Part shown: positions 1-8,836 of the stretch, in pieces
How positions within the stretch are numbered: position 1 is the stretch's first letter
Layout of the letters: each line of letters starts with the position of its first letter
Assembly (NCBI GenBank): GCA_013202725.1
Contig: JABMRH010000192.1
Span: forward strand, 1-33,480
From: Desulfobacteraceae bacterium
GTDB lineage: Bacteria; Desulfobacterota; Desulfobacteria; Desulfobacterales; ETH-SRB1
DNA: 33,480 bases
Reading direction: 5' to 3'
Program-made: the position numbers and the translations under genes
Notes under the pieces: model-generated
What the model was told of the DNA's origin: nothing
Database searches by the model: none
The model's input: the letters and a program-made list of their open reading frames with translations, nothing else

Positions 1-48
1 TACCTTAACTTTAGGCACTTTAGCTCACTTATAATTTAAGGATGATGT

Positions 49-1152
49 ATGTTTGATCGACGTCTTATACAGTACTTTGATTGGGTTTTATTAGGGCTGA
101 CCATTATATTTGGGTTTGTGGGCATTGTGCTTCTTTACAGCGCTGTAATGGCAGGAGCTCCCGGCCCGCAAAAGATACTGTGCATAAAGCAGTTGGTCTG
201 GTATTTTATCGGATTGGTTGCAATGGCAGTTTCCTTTTTGTTTAATTATAAAATGCTGGAACGATGGGCCCATGCAATTTATGTGATATGCATCATGCTT
301 TTGATTGTGGTCTTATTTTTCGGAAGTTATGCGGGAGGGGCAAAGCGCTGGCTGATATTGGGGCCGGTTTCAATTCAACCGTCCGAGATGGTTAAAATAG
401 CAGTGATAATTATTCTGGCTCGGTATTATTCAAAACATGCAAACACTGGTGGTTTAACATTGCGTGAACTAATAACGCCGTTAATATTAACATTAATCCC
501 TTTTTTATTGATAGTTAATCAGCCCGATTTAGGGACAGCTATTCTGCTTATATTGATTGCCGGCTCAATGACCATTTTTGTAAAAATTGAAAAGCGTTCG
601 TATATATATATAACCGCTTTTTGTTCTATATTGATTCCAGTTATATGGTTTTTGCTTAAAGAATACCAAAAACAACGAATATTAACATTTTTGAACCCTG
701 ACCGCGACCCGCTTGGCGCCGGTTATCATATTATTCAATCCAAAATCGCCGTAGGTTCCGGCATGATTTTTGGAAAGGGGTTTTTGCATGGAACTCAAAA
801 CATACTTGCTTTTTTACCTGAACAGCATACAGATTTTATATTTTCAGTGCTGGCCGAGGAGTGGGGTTTTGTGGGCTCTTTAGTTGTGCTTCTTTTTTTT
901 CTACTGCTTGTTATTCGGGGTTTGACTATTGCCTATGGGTGCAGAGATACTTTTGGCACCATACTTGCCGGCGGAATTACTATGTTGATATTTTGGCAGA
1001 TTGTTATAAATACCGGTATGGTTATGGGATTAATGCCGGTTGTAGGAATCCCTCTGCCGTTTATCAGTTATGGCGGTTCATCAATAATAACTGTAATGAT
1101 CTGCATTGGTATCTTAATGAATATAAGCATGAGGCGGTTTATTGCTGAGTAG
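49..1152 (+). CDS. rodA: RodA, SEDS-family peptidoglycan glycosyltransferase (rod shape)
   Basis: Integral membrane SEDS protein of 367 residues that polymerises lipid II glycan strands for cell elongation, normally together with a class B PBP (PBP2). About ten hydrophobic segments are visible. Signature stretches are NPDRDPLGAGYHIIQSKIA (about 215-235), FLPEQHTDFIFSVLAEEWG (about 257-275) and GLMPVVGIPLPFISYGGSS near the C-terminus. The PLGAGYH form and the 367-residue length favour RodA over FtsW. The start is the ATG preceded by AAGGA. Only 48 bases lie upstream, so the preceding gene (often mrdA in this family) cannot be seen. The bactofilin gene follows 37 bp later, which fits a cell-shape cluster. 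Confidence 0.95.
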   Translation: MFDRRLIQYFDWVLLGLTIIFGFVGIVLLYSAVMAGAPGPQKILCIKQLVWYFIGLVAMAVSFLFNYKMLERWAHAIYVICIMLLIVVLFFGSYAGGAKRWLILGPVSIQPSEMVKIAVIIILARYYSKHANTGGLTLRELITPLILTLIPFLLIVNQPDLGTAILLILIAGSMTIFVKIEKRSYIYITAFCSILIPVIWFLLKEYQKQRILTFLNPDRDPLGAGYHIIQSKIAVGSGMIFGKGFLHGTQNILAFLPEQHTDFIFSVLAEEWGFVGSLVVLLFFLLLVIRGLTIAYGCRDTFGTILAGGITMLIFWQIVINTGMVMGLMPVVGIPLPFISYGGSSIITVMICIGILMNISMRRFIAE

Positions 1153-1189
1153 GGACACCTAACACTTAACACCTGCATTTGAGGTATGT

Positions 1190-1600
1190 ATGAAAAAAGG
1201 AAAGAAGGCAGACTCGATAAACACATTTTTGGGTCCTGATACCTGTATTGAAGGAAAAATCGAATTTCGGGGTACTATAAGGATAGATGGAAAGGTTAAA
1301 GGAAAGATTTGTAGCAATGGAGGTACGGTCATCGTAGGAGAAAAGGCCGTTGTTGATGCAGAGATTGTTGTTGATAAGGCAATCATCATGGGTGAGATTA
1401 ACGGCAGTATAAATACAAACAACAGGATTGAAATTTATCCTCCTGGCCGTGTTATCGGCGATATTCAGACAAATGTTATTTTAATTGAAGCCGGTGCTGT
1501 GTTTAATGGAAAATGCAGCATGAAAAACAGGGGAATTTCATCAGAAAAGCCGATAGATTCCGCTAAAAAACTTAATAATTTAAAGACAAATAAAACCTGA
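1190..1600 (+). CDS. Bactofilin (polymer-forming cytoskeletal protein)
   Basis: A 136-residue bactofilin. The core, about residues 10-110, is a short right-handed beta-helix domain seen as repeating Gly/Val/Ile pattern: TFLGPDTCIEGKIEFRGTIR, then IDGKVKGKI, VIVGEKAVVDAEI, AIIMGEINGSI and RIEIYPPGRVIGDI. The family self-assembles without nucleotide into filaments that scaffold cell-wall enzymes, polar proteins or morphogenesis factors. The short polar Lys/Asn-rich tail after residue 115 is typical. The start ATG follows a GAGG ribosome-binding site. Its position just behind rodA supports a role in cell shape; this is inferred from neighbourhood. Confidence 0.9.
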   Translation: MKKGKKADSINTFLGPDTCIEGKIEFRGTIRIDGKVKGKICSNGGTVIVGEKAVVDAEIVVDKAIIMGEINGSINTNNRIEIYPPGRVIGDIQTNVILIEAGAVFNGKCSMKNRGISSEKPIDSAKKLNNLKTNKT

Positions 1601-1609
1601 AAAAAACCT

Positions 1610-1639
1610 TTGACAATATGCTGTTGCAGGTGCTATAGA
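1610..1639 (+). promoter_or_regulatory. Putative sigma70-type promoter of the ATP synthase operon
   Basis: A perfect -35 TTGACA (1610-1615) is followed by an 18-bp spacer and TATAGA (1634-1639, five of six consensus bases). It lies in the 111-bp gap between the bactofilin gene and atpF'. The predicted start near 1646 leaves a leader of about 66 nt. Confidence 0.6.
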
Positions 1640-1711
1640 GCGCCGGGGTCATAGAAACGATTTTTTATTAAAATACAGCTCTAATTATAATAATGTGATG
1701 GAGGATTTCTT

Positions 1712-2140
1712 ATGGTTAGTCTTGATGGATCACTTTTTATACAGATCGTCAATTTCATCTTTTTAATATGGATTTTAAATGTCGTTTTATATAAACCGAT
1801 CCGGAAGATTCTGATCCAAAGAAAGGAAAAAATTGCCGGTCTCGATCAGAGAATCGATACGGTCGGGAAGGATATAAAGGAAAAAGATGATGCATTTAGC
1901 CTGGAAATTAAGGAGGCAAAGGCCAAGGGATTGAATGAAAAAGGGGTTTTGTTGCAGGAAGCCGCTGATGAAGAAAGAGAGATAATTGAAAAAATAAATA
2001 AAAAGGCTCAGGCAGACTTGGCGGAGATTCGCGCAAAAATTGTGAAAGATGTTGAAGTCGCCAGTGAGTCGTTGCGGCAAGAACTTGATTTATTTGCGAA
2101 TGCTATTGGTAAAAAAATTCTGGGGAGGGCTTTTGAATGA
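1712..2140 (+). CDS. atpF': F0F1 ATP synthase subunit b' (peripheral stalk)
   Basis: A 142-residue b/b'-type stalk subunit. One N-terminal membrane helix (about residues 8-28, SLFIQIVNFIFLIWILNVV) is followed by the KPIRKIL turn and a long charged coiled coil to the C-terminus. It pairs with the adjacent b subunit to form a heterodimeric stator linking F0 to F1. Subunit order (b', b, delta, alpha, gamma, beta, epsilon) identifies it as b'. The stop overlaps the next start in ATGA, so translation is probably coupled. A GGAGG site lies just upstream of the ATG. Confidence 0.93.
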   Translation: MVSLDGSLFIQIVNFIFLIWILNVVLYKPIRKILIQRKEKIAGLDQRIDTVGKDIKEKDDAFSLEIKEAKAKGLNEKGVLLQEAADEEREIIEKINKKAQADLAEIRAKIVKDVEVASESLRQELDLFANAIGKKILGRAFE

Positions 2141-2745
2141 AGCTGTTTAATAAAAAAGAGCCTGGTATTAGCCGGAAGCGTAATTTAATTACAGTTATTA
2201 TGATTGTCGTTGCGGTTTTAATATTTTCCGGAGTTGCCTGGAGTTCATCCGGAGGGGAGCACGGGACAAAAGGTTGGGTGGCTACAGATACTTATAAAGT
2301 CATGAATTTTACTGTTTTAATCGTAGGCCTGTTTTTCCTTTTACGGAAGCCTGTGGCTCAGGCGCTAAATGCGCGCATTAAAGGGATAAAGGATCAGCTA
2401 AATGAGCTGGAAGTTAAGAAAAAAGAGGCTGAGAAGAGGCTGGCCGAATATAACGAAAGGCTTTTGCTGTTAGACAAGGAGGCCGAGGAGATAATTGCAG
2501 GATACATTAAGCAGGGGAATGAGGCCAAGGCAAGAATACTTGAGGAGGCTGAATCAGAAGCTAAAAAACTTGAAGAGCAAGCCAGTAGAAATATTGATAG
2601 TGAATTTAAACAGGCGAAATCAAAGCTACAGAAAGAGACCTTTGCAAATGCCCTCATAAAGGCTGAAGAGATTATAAAAAGTAAAATTAACAGCAAAGAT
2701 CAGGACAGACTTATAAACGAATATTTAGAGAAGGTGGTGGCATAA
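2137..2745 (+). CDS. atpF: F0F1 ATP synthase subunit b
   Basis: A 202-residue b subunit, longer than the usual 155-170 residues because of an extra N-terminal hydrophobic segment (about 17-36, ending in FSGVAWSSSGG), which looks like a signal peptide or second helix. The standard membrane helix follows (about 54-70, MNFTVLIVGLFFLLRKPVAQ). The rest is a charged alpha-helical coiled coil that dimerises with b' and contacts delta and alpha. The start overlaps atpF' by 4 bp, and its stop shares an A with the atpH start (TAATG), the pattern of tight translational coupling. Confidence 0.93.
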   Translation: MKLFNKKEPGISRKRNLITVIMIVVAVLIFSGVAWSSSGGEHGTKGWVATDTYKVMNFTVLIVGLFFLLRKPVAQALNARIKGIKDQLNELEVKKKEAEKRLAEYNERLLLLDKEAEEIIAGYIKQGNEAKARILEEAESEAKKLEEQASRNIDSEFKQAKSKLQKETFANALIKAEEIIKSKINSKDQDRLINEYLEKVVA

Positions 2746-3278
2746 TGAAAAATTTGGCTATAGCGCGGCGTTATGCCAAGGCGCTTCTACTTATAGGTAA
2801 AGATGACGGCCAGGCTGAAATCTATAGGGAGGAGCTGGATAACATCGCGGGTTTAATTGATAAAGAGCCGGAGCTTGAGCAGGCGATTTGTAATCCTCTT
2901 TATGATCTTTCAAGTCGGAAACAGGTTTTGCAGGCAATTATCGGCAAATTGAATCCTTCTAAAATTATGACATCATACCTCCTGTTGCTTTTTGATAAAG
3001 GAAGGATTAGATTCCTGCGAAGTATCAATGAGTTTTATCACAAGCTTGCTGATGAATTAAAAGGGATTGCGCGTGCCGAGCTGGTTTCGGCTACTGAGCT
3101 TTCATCCGAAACCGTTGAAAAGATAAGCAATGCCCTGTCAAAAAGAACTGGTAAGGATGTTATTCTTGAGGTAAGGCAGGACCCTGAGCTTATCGGGGGA
3201 ATTGTCACGAGGATTGGGGATCTTGTTTTAGATGGCAGTGTTAAAACACAATTACTCAACATGAGAGAATCTTTTTAA
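2745..3278 (+). CDS. atpH: F0F1 ATP synthase subunit delta (OSCP)
   Basis: A 177-residue delta subunit that sits on top of the F1 head and holds the b/b' stalk. The N-terminal six-helix domain opens with IARRYAKALLLIG. The C-terminal region carries the family hallmark QDPELIGGIVTRIGDLVLDGS (about 153-173). Length is normal for the family. Translation probably couples to atpF through the TAATG overlap. The gap to atpA is 19 bp and contains the atpA ribosome-binding site (AGGGGTGAG). Confidence 0.95.
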   Translation: MKNLAIARRYAKALLLIGKDDGQAEIYREELDNIAGLIDKEPELEQAICNPLYDLSSRKQVLQAIIGKLNPSKIMTSYLLLLFDKGRIRFLRSINEFYHKLADELKGIARAELVSATELSSETVEKISNALSKRTGKDVILEVRQDPELIGGIVTRIGDLVLDGSVKTQLLNMRESF

Positions 3279-3297
3279 AAAGGGGTGAGAGTGTATA

Positions 3298-4815
3298 ATG
3301 GAACTAAAAGCTGAAGAAATAAGTCAAATAATTAGGGAGCAGATCACAGATTACGACAAGAAGGTTGAATTAAGTGAGACAGGAATCGTGTTGTCGGTAG
3401 GTGATGGTATTGCCAGGATATATGGTCTTGAAAAAGCCATGGCATTGGAACTTGTTGAATTTACGGGCAATATTCTGGGGCTTGTGTTGAACCTCGAAGA
3501 AGATAATGTGGGTGTCGCCATTATGGGTGAAGATATCCATATTAAAGAGGGTGATATGGTCAAGCGTACCGGACGTATTGCCCAGGTTCCTGTGGGTGAT
3601 GCTATGCTGGGACGCGTGGTGTCAGCAGTGGGCGAACCTCTTGATGGTAAAGGGCCCATTGATGCAAAAGAGTTCCGCAGGGTTGAGATGGTTGCGCCCG
3701 GCGTTATTGAGCGAAAGGGTGTGCATGAACCATGTTATACCGGTTTAAAAGCCATTGATTCTATGACACCTGTCGGCCGTGGCCAGCGCGAACTTATCAT
3801 CGGTGACCGGCAGATCGGCAAGACAGCAATCGGAGTCGATGCCATCATTAATCAGAAAGGGCAGGATGTATATTGCATTTATGTCGCATGCGGCCAGAAA
3901 AAATCGACAGTTGCCCAGGTCCATGCTATTCTTGAAAAGCATGGAGCTATGGAATACACAACCATAGTAGCTGCATGCGCCAGTGATCCGGCGACATTGC
4001 AATATGTTGCTCCTTATGCGGGATGCGCCATGGGGGAATATTTCCGGGACAACAAAATGCATGCGCTGATAATTTATGATGATCTTTCAAAACAGGCTGT
4101 TGCATATCGTCAGGTTTCTTTGCTTTTGAGGCGACCTCCGGGACGCGAGGCATTTCCCGGCGATATTTTTTATAACCATTCTCGACTCCTTGAGCGTGCT
4201 GCCAAGCTAAACGACGAGCTTGGAGCAGGCTCCCTGACAGCATTGCCGATTATTGAGACCCAGGCCGGTGATGTGTCCGCCTATATCCCGACAAATGTTA
4301 TTTCCATTACCGATGGGCAGATATACCTTGAACCTGCTCTGTTTTTTGCCGGTGTCAGGCCGGCGATTAATGTCGGACTTTCTGTTTCACGGGTTGGAGG
4401 GGCAGCCCAGGTTAAGGCTATGAAGCAGGTGGCAGGTTCTCTTCGACTCGATCTGGCCCAGTACCGGGAACTGGAGGCGTTTGCAGCATTCGGCAGCGAT
4501 CTGGATAAAGCAACACAGGCCCAGTTAACAAGGGGCGCAAGGCTGGTTGAAACATTAAAACAGCCGCAATATCAGCCTTTGTCGATGGAGAAGCAGGTGT
4601 CGATACTTTATGCAGGAACAAAAGGATTCCTTGACAAGTATCCTCTCGATGTTCTGGCAAAATATGAAGCAGGTCTTTACACATTCTTAGAGGAAAGATA
4701 CCCCAAAATATTTACCGAGCTTGCAGAGAAAAAGGAAATTTCAGACGATCTGGACAAGACAATGGCAGAGGCATTTAAGGCTTACGGCGAAGAGTTTAAA
4801 GATACAATAAAATAA
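3298..4815 (+). CDS. atpA: F0F1 ATP synthase subunit alpha
   Basis: A 505-residue alpha subunit, full length. It has the N-terminal beta barrel, the nucleotide-binding domain with P-loop GDRQIGKTA (about 169-177), the signature PAINVGLSVSRVGGAAQ (about 362-378), and the helical C-terminus. Three copies alternate with beta in the F1 head and carry the non-catalytic nucleotide sites. The N-terminus MELKAEEISQIIREQI is the standard delta-contacting helix. Co-directional and closely spaced with atpH and atpG. Confidence 0.98.
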   Translation: MELKAEEISQIIREQITDYDKKVELSETGIVLSVGDGIARIYGLEKAMALELVEFTGNILGLVLNLEEDNVGVAIMGEDIHIKEGDMVKRTGRIAQVPVGDAMLGRVVSAVGEPLDGKGPIDAKEFRRVEMVAPGVIERKGVHEPCYTGLKAIDSMTPVGRGQRELIIGDRQIGKTAIGVDAIINQKGQDVYCIYVACGQKKSTVAQVHAILEKHGAMEYTTIVAACASDPATLQYVAPYAGCAMGEYFRDNKMHALIIYDDLSKQAVAYRQVSLLLRRPPGREAFPGDIFYNHSRLLERAAKLNDELGAGSLTALPIIETQAGDVSAYIPTNVISITDGQIYLEPALFFAGVRPAINVGLSVSRVGGAAQVKAMKQVAGSLRLDLAQYRELEAFAAFGSDLDKATQAQLTRGARLVETLKQPQYQPLSMEKQVSILYAGTKGFLDKYPLDVLAKYEAGLYTFLEERYPKIFTELAEKKEISDDLDKTMAEAFKAYGEEFKDTIK

Positions 4816-4827
4816 AGGCTGGGCTCT

Positions 4828-5721
4828 ATGGCGACTTTAAAAGAAGTTAAAACAAAGATATCAGCAGTTAAAAAGACAAAGCAAATAACAAAGGCCATGA
4901 ATATGGTGGCCACTTCCAAGCTGCGCGGCGCCCAGCAGAAGATGAATGCGTTTAGGCCATATGCCTTAAAATTTGCTGATGTTCTGGGGAGCCTTGCAGA
5001 AAAGGCAGGGGAGGAAGCAAGCCCGTTGTTGATACCCCGAGAGGAAGTTAAGAAAATACATGTTATTTTGTGTACTTCAGACAAGGGATTATGCGGCGGC
5101 TTTAATTCACATCTTATTTCAATGGCTGAAAAATTTGCAAAGGAAAAATCTGAGCAAAACATAGAAGTCGTATTTACCAATTTTGGAAAAAAGGGACGTG
5201 ACTGGTGCCGTAGAAGCGGTTTCCAGATTTTAGGTGAACATCTTGGGATCGTGGGGGCAAAATTTGGATTTAACATCGCAACTGTTGCCGGGCAGAGGGC
5301 TGTTGATGGGTTTTTAGATGAAGAATATGATGAAGTTTACATGGTTTATTCAGAATTTATTAGCATGGCAAGACAGACCCCGGTAATGCAGCAGATTTTG
5401 CCGATACAGCCTATTGAATCGGGTGAAAAAAAGGCTGAAGACGAGGAAACGCCGTATCTGGCAGAGCACATCTGCGAGCCTTCAACAAATGAGCTGCTTG
5501 GCGATATGCTTCCAAGGCATGTTTATGTTCAATTATACGGCGCACTTCTGGAAACATCCACAAGCGAACATGCAGCGCGCATGAACGCTATGAATAATGC
5601 AACAAAAGCCTGTGATGACATGGTTGATGCTTTAACGCTTGCATATAATAAGGCCAGGCAGTCGTCAATTACTGCTGATTTGATGGATATTGTCGGTGGC
5701 GCTGAAGCGCTAAAAGGGTAA
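4828..5721 (+). CDS. atpG: F0F1 ATP synthase subunit gamma
   Basis: A 297-residue gamma subunit, the rotating central shaft of F1. The N-terminal helix (MATLKEVKTKISAVKKTKQI, then TKAMNMVATSKLRGAQ) and the C-terminal helix (HAARMNAMNNATKACDDMVD, then NKARQSSIT) form the coiled coil that turns inside alpha3beta3. The Rossmann-like middle contains TSDKGLCGGFN. Normal length. It begins 12 bp after atpA, and atpD follows after 43 bp. Confidence 0.97.
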   Translation: MATLKEVKTKISAVKKTKQITKAMNMVATSKLRGAQQKMNAFRPYALKFADVLGSLAEKAGEEASPLLIPREEVKKIHVILCTSDKGLCGGFNSHLISMAEKFAKEKSEQNIEVVFTNFGKKGRDWCRRSGFQILGEHLGIVGAKFGFNIATVAGQRAVDGFLDEEYDEVYMVYSEFISMARQTPVMQQILPIQPIESGEKKAEDEETPYLAEHICEPSTNELLGDMLPRHVYVQLYGALLETSTSEHAARMNAMNNATKACDDMVDALTLAYNKARQSSITADLMDIVGGAEALKG

Positions 5722-5764
5722 AACTGGAAAACAGTTAATATATAATAAATTTGGAGGTCTATAG

Positions 5765-7180
5765 ATGGGAGAGAACATAGGTAAAATTACTCAGGTCATG
5801 GGGCCTGTTGTTGATGTTGAGTTTGAGCAGGGTAAATTGCCTACAATTTATACAGCGCTTTTGATTAGCAACAAAACCATCAACGATGAGCCGGATAATC
5901 TTGTTGTTGAGGTTGCTCAACATCTGGGTGACAATGTTGTTCGCACCATTGCAATGGATGTTACCGACGGTCTTGTGCGCGGAATGCCGGTGAAGGATTC
6001 AGGCAAGCCTATTATGATGCCGGTTGGCGCAGCAGGGTTGGGTCGCGTTCTAAACGTGGTTGGAAGACCAGTGGATGGCCTGGGGCCGGTAAGCCACGAA
6101 AAGATGTTGCCCATTCACCGGGAAGCCCCAAAATTTACCGAACAGGACACGTCGGTTCGAGTTCTTGAAACCGGTGTTAAGGTGATCGACCTGCTTGTGC
6201 CTTTCCCCCGTGGCGGCAAAATGGGAATGTTTGGCGGCGCAGGAGTGGGCAAAACGGTCGTTATGATGGAGATGGTTAATAACATCGCCATGGAGCACGG
6301 CGGAATTTCCGTATTCGCAGGTGTTGGCGAGCGGACTCGTGAGGGGAATGACCTCTACCGTGAAATGAAAGAGTCCGGAGTTCTTCCTAAAGCTGCCCTG
6401 ATTTACGGACAGATGACTGAACCTCCCGGAGCAAGGGCGCGTGTTGCGCTTTCTGCTTTGACTGCTGCAGAATATTACCGGGATGAAGAAGGACAGGATG
6501 TTCTTATATTTATCGATAATATATTCCGTTTTACTCAGGCCGGTTCAGAGGTTTCAGCCCTCCTTGGAAGGATGCCGTCTGCTGTGGGATACCAGCCGAC
6601 ACTGGCAGTTGATCTTGGCGAGCTTCAAGAAAGGATTACTTCAACTAATAAAGGTTCTATTACAGCGGTTCAGTGTGTGTATGTGCCGGCAGATGACTTG
6701 ACAGACCCGGCGCCTGCGACAACATTTGCCCATCTTGACGGAACTGTTGTTTTATCACGTGCGCTCACCGAGCTCGGGATTTACCCTTCCGTGGATCCGC
6801 TTGATTCAACCTCCAGGATTCTTGATGCCGCTTATATTGGCGAAGAACATTATCAGGTCTCACGTATGGTTCAGAATATGCTGCAAAAATATAAGGAGCT
6901 TCAGGATATTATCGCAATTCTCGGAATTGACGAACTCTCTGAGGAGGATAAAATTACCGTGGGACGCGCAAGGAGGATCCAGAGATTTCTTTCACAGCCA
7001 TTTCATGTTGCTGAAGTGTTCACCGGAAAAGCTGGTAAATATGTGAAAATCGAAGATACTGTTCGAGGCTTTAAGGAAATCTGTGAGGGGAAACATGATG
7101 ATCTACCTGAGCAGGCATTTTACATGGTTGGCGGGATAGAAGAGGTGGTTGAAAAAGCCAAAGAGATGGCTGCTGCATAA
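5765..7180 (+). CDS. atpD: F0F1 ATP synthase subunit beta (catalytic)
   Basis: A 471-residue catalytic beta subunit. The P-loop GGAGVGKTV lies at about 157-165, the catalytic Glu region GERTREGNDLY follows, then the signature PSAVGYQPTLA and the DELSEED loop near 390. All expected catalytic features are present and the length is normal. The start has GGAGG ten bases upstream. In a sulfate reducer the enzyme may run in either direction, since ATP is needed to activate sulfate; that is background knowledge rather than something shown here. Confidence 0.98.
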   Translation: MGENIGKITQVMGPVVDVEFEQGKLPTIYTALLISNKTINDEPDNLVVEVAQHLGDNVVRTIAMDVTDGLVRGMPVKDSGKPIMMPVGAAGLGRVLNVVGRPVDGLGPVSHEKMLPIHREAPKFTEQDTSVRVLETGVKVIDLLVPFPRGGKMGMFGGAGVGKTVVMMEMVNNIAMEHGGISVFAGVGERTREGNDLYREMKESGVLPKAALIYGQMTEPPGARARVALSALTAAEYYRDEEGQDVLIFIDNIFRFTQAGSEVSALLGRMPSAVGYQPTLAVDLGELQERITSTNKGSITAVQCVYVPADDLTDPAPATTFAHLDGTVVLSRALTELGIYPSVDPLDSTSRILDAAYIGEEHYQVSRMVQNMLQKYKELQDIIAILGIDELSEEDKITVGRARRIQRFLSQPFHVAEVFTGKAGKYVKIEDTVRGFKEICEGKHDDLPEQAFYMVGGIEEVVEKAKEMAAA

Positions 7181-7203
7181 AAATATAAGAAAGAGGGTAA
7201 ATT

Positions 7204-7614
7204 ATGGCTGGAAATATTCGATTAGAAGTAGTTACACCGGAAACATCTGTTGTGAGTGAAGACGCTCAAATAGTTGTAGCGCCAGGTGCCCTTGGAGAGT
7301 TTGGTGTCTTGATAGGCCATACCCCTTTTTTGACAACCCTTAAATTGGGTACGCTTCGTTATAAAGATGCTAATGGGGTTGAAAAGTGCGTTTTTATCAG
7401 CGGTGGATTTGCAGAGGCGCTTCCTGATAAGGTTACTGTATTAGCCGAGTCTGCCGAAAGAAGACGCGATATTGATGTTGAACGGGTTAAACAGGCAATA
7501 AAACGAGCAGAGGAGCGTTTGGCCTCAAAGAAACCGGATATTAATTATGAAAGAGCCAGAGCCGCTTTGCTAAGGGCTCTGCATCGTCTTAAGATTACTG
7601 AAATAAGAAGATAA
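7204..7614 (+). CDS. atpC: F0F1 ATP synthase subunit epsilon
   Basis: A 136-residue epsilon subunit with an N-terminal beta sandwich (LEVVTPETSVVSEDAQIVVA, then PGALGEFGVLIGHTPFLTTL) and a two-helix C-terminal hairpin (about 90-136) that can insert into F1 and restrain ATP hydrolysis. Last gene of the operon; a hairpin with a T-run follows 75 bp later. No atpB (a) or atpE (c) is present in the window, so the membrane ring must be encoded elsewhere, as in many Desulfobacterota. Confidence 0.95.
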   Translation: MAGNIRLEVVTPETSVVSEDAQIVVAPGALGEFGVLIGHTPFLTTLKLGTLRYKDANGVEKCVFISGGFAEALPDKVTVLAESAERRRDIDVERVKQAIKRAEERLASKKPDINYERARAALLRALHRLKITEIRR

Positions 7615-7688
7615 GGGTGTAATAATTGATATAAAACCTGTTTTTGGTCTGAAATAGCAGGTCAATTCTTTTATAAATGTTGCAACAA

Positions 7689-7719
7689 GGGCGGACCATA
7701 ATATGGTTTGCCCTTTTTT
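7689..7719 (+). terminator. Rho-independent terminator after atpC
   Basis: An 11-bp stem pairs GGGCGGACCAT (7689-7699) with ATGGTTTGCCC (7703-7713), with two G-U pairs and a 3-base loop AAT. Six T residues follow directly (7714-7719). Position and form fit the end of the atp transcript. Confidence 0.85.
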
Positions 7720-7740
7720 ATTAATTAAAGCCGGTGATAG

Positions 7741-8511
7741 ATGCAAAATATTATTAAAAATGTTGCTGTTATTATTCTTGCGGCAGGAATGGGTACACGC
7801 ATGAAGTCCGGCAAGGCCAAGGTGCTGCATAAAATTCTTGGCAAACCCATGGTCATGTATGTTGTTGAAACAGCAAAAAGGGTTGCCGGAAATAATGTGA
7901 TACTGGTTGTAGGCAACCAGGCTGATGAGATACGTGAAATAGTATCAGCAAAGGGAAATGATGAGTTGATTTATGCTGTGCAGAAAGATCAGCTCGGAAC
8001 AGGTCATGCTGTTTTGTGTGCGTTGCCTTATATACCTGAACATATAGAAGATGTGGTTATATTATGCGGTGATGTGCCGCTGCTTAGTTCAGATACCGTT
8101 ATACGGCTTATAGATGATCATATTAAGGCAAAACGCGACATATCCCTTTTAGCGGTTGAGATCGACAATCCTACAGGTTACGGCAGGCTTATATTGGATG
8201 AAGACTTGCACGTTTCCAAAATAGTTGAAGAAGCGGATGCAACAGATGAACAAAAAAGGATAAAGACTATAAATGCAGGCATCTATTGCGTAAAAAAGGA
8301 ATTTTTATTAGATTCTTTGGGAAAGATAAAATCGGATAATGCTCAAGCCGAACTTTATCTTACAGATATAGTCGAAATAGGATATAGAGAAAAAAAGGTT
8401 GTCGGCGTATTGGCGGGTAGAGATTATGAAGAGGTTATAGGTGTTAATACCTGTCAGGATTTAATAATGGTTGAGGCTATCATGCATAAAAGGTTGGGTA
8501 AAATATCTTGA
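7741..8511 (+). CDS. GlmU-like nucleotidyltransferase, pyrophosphorylase domain only
   Basis: A 256-residue protein matching the N-terminal uridyltransferase half of GlmU, which makes UDP-GlcNAc from GlcNAc-1-P and UTP. Motifs: LAAGMGTRMKSGKAKVLH (nucleotide and Mg2+ binding), KDQLGTGHAV, ILCGDVPLL, NPTGYGRL, TINAGIYC and NAQAELYLTD, with GVNTCQDL at the linker position. It stops where the left-handed beta-helix acetyltransferase domain should begin (GlmU is about 450 residues). The end is a clean TGA after GKIS, and no beta-helix coding follows in any frame; zapB starts 45 bp later. It is either a specialised sugar-1-phosphate uridylyltransferase or a GlmU that relies on a separate acetyltransferase. 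The terminator upstream makes a new transcript likely. Confidence 0.85.
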   Translation: MQNIIKNVAVIILAAGMGTRMKSGKAKVLHKILGKPMVMYVVETAKRVAGNNVILVVGNQADEIREIVSAKGNDELIYAVQKDQLGTGHAVLCALPYIPEHIEDVVILCGDVPLLSSDTVIRLIDDHIKAKRDISLLAVEIDNPTGYGRLILDEDLHVSKIVEEADATDEQKRIKTINAGIYCVKKEFLLDSLGKIKSDNAQAELYLTDIVEIGYREKKVVGVLAGRDYEEVIGVNTCQDLIMVEAIMHKRLGKIS

Positions 8512-8556
8512 CTTTAGCTTATAAAAAAGATTGAATATAAATAATGAGGTGTAAGA

Positions 8557-8796
8557 TTGGATAACGAGTTTATTTTGCGACAGTTTGAAGAAATTGAAGA
8601 AAAAGTTGTAAGATTGATTGATGTCTGCAAGTCACATGAACCGACTAATGCAGAACTTAGAAAAACGATTGAAAAGTTGGAACAGGAGCTTCAAGGTAGG
8701 GTTGAGGCGGAAGAGAGTTATTTAGAAGAAAGGGATTTGGTACGGTCAAAGGTTGATGGTTTGTTGGTTAGATTAAATAATGTCATAGAATCTTAA
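8557..8796 (+). CDS. zapB: ZapB-like coiled-coil cell division protein
   Basis: A 79-residue, highly charged, entirely helical protein (heptads across about 5-75: FEEIEEKVVRLIDVC, then LRKTIEKLEQELQG). ZapB family proteins are short coiled coils that bind ZapA and stabilise the FtsZ ring. It begins with TTG, chosen because GAGGTG lies seven bases upstream and the nearest ATG (8543) runs into a stop after six codons. The identification depends largely on the adjacent zapA; by sequence alone it is a short coiled coil. Confidence 0.75.
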   Translation: MDNEFILRQFEEIEEKVVRLIDVCKSHEPTNAELRKTIEKLEQELQGRVEAEESYLEERDLVRSKVDGLLVRLNNVIES

Positions 8797-8836
8797 TACC
8801 AGCGGCCAACAAGATGAAAGGAAGAATACTTATTCA

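Noticed and set aside
1..48. End of an upstream gene such as mrdA
   Set aside because: The 48 bases are too few to show a coding frame or a stop with any confidence.
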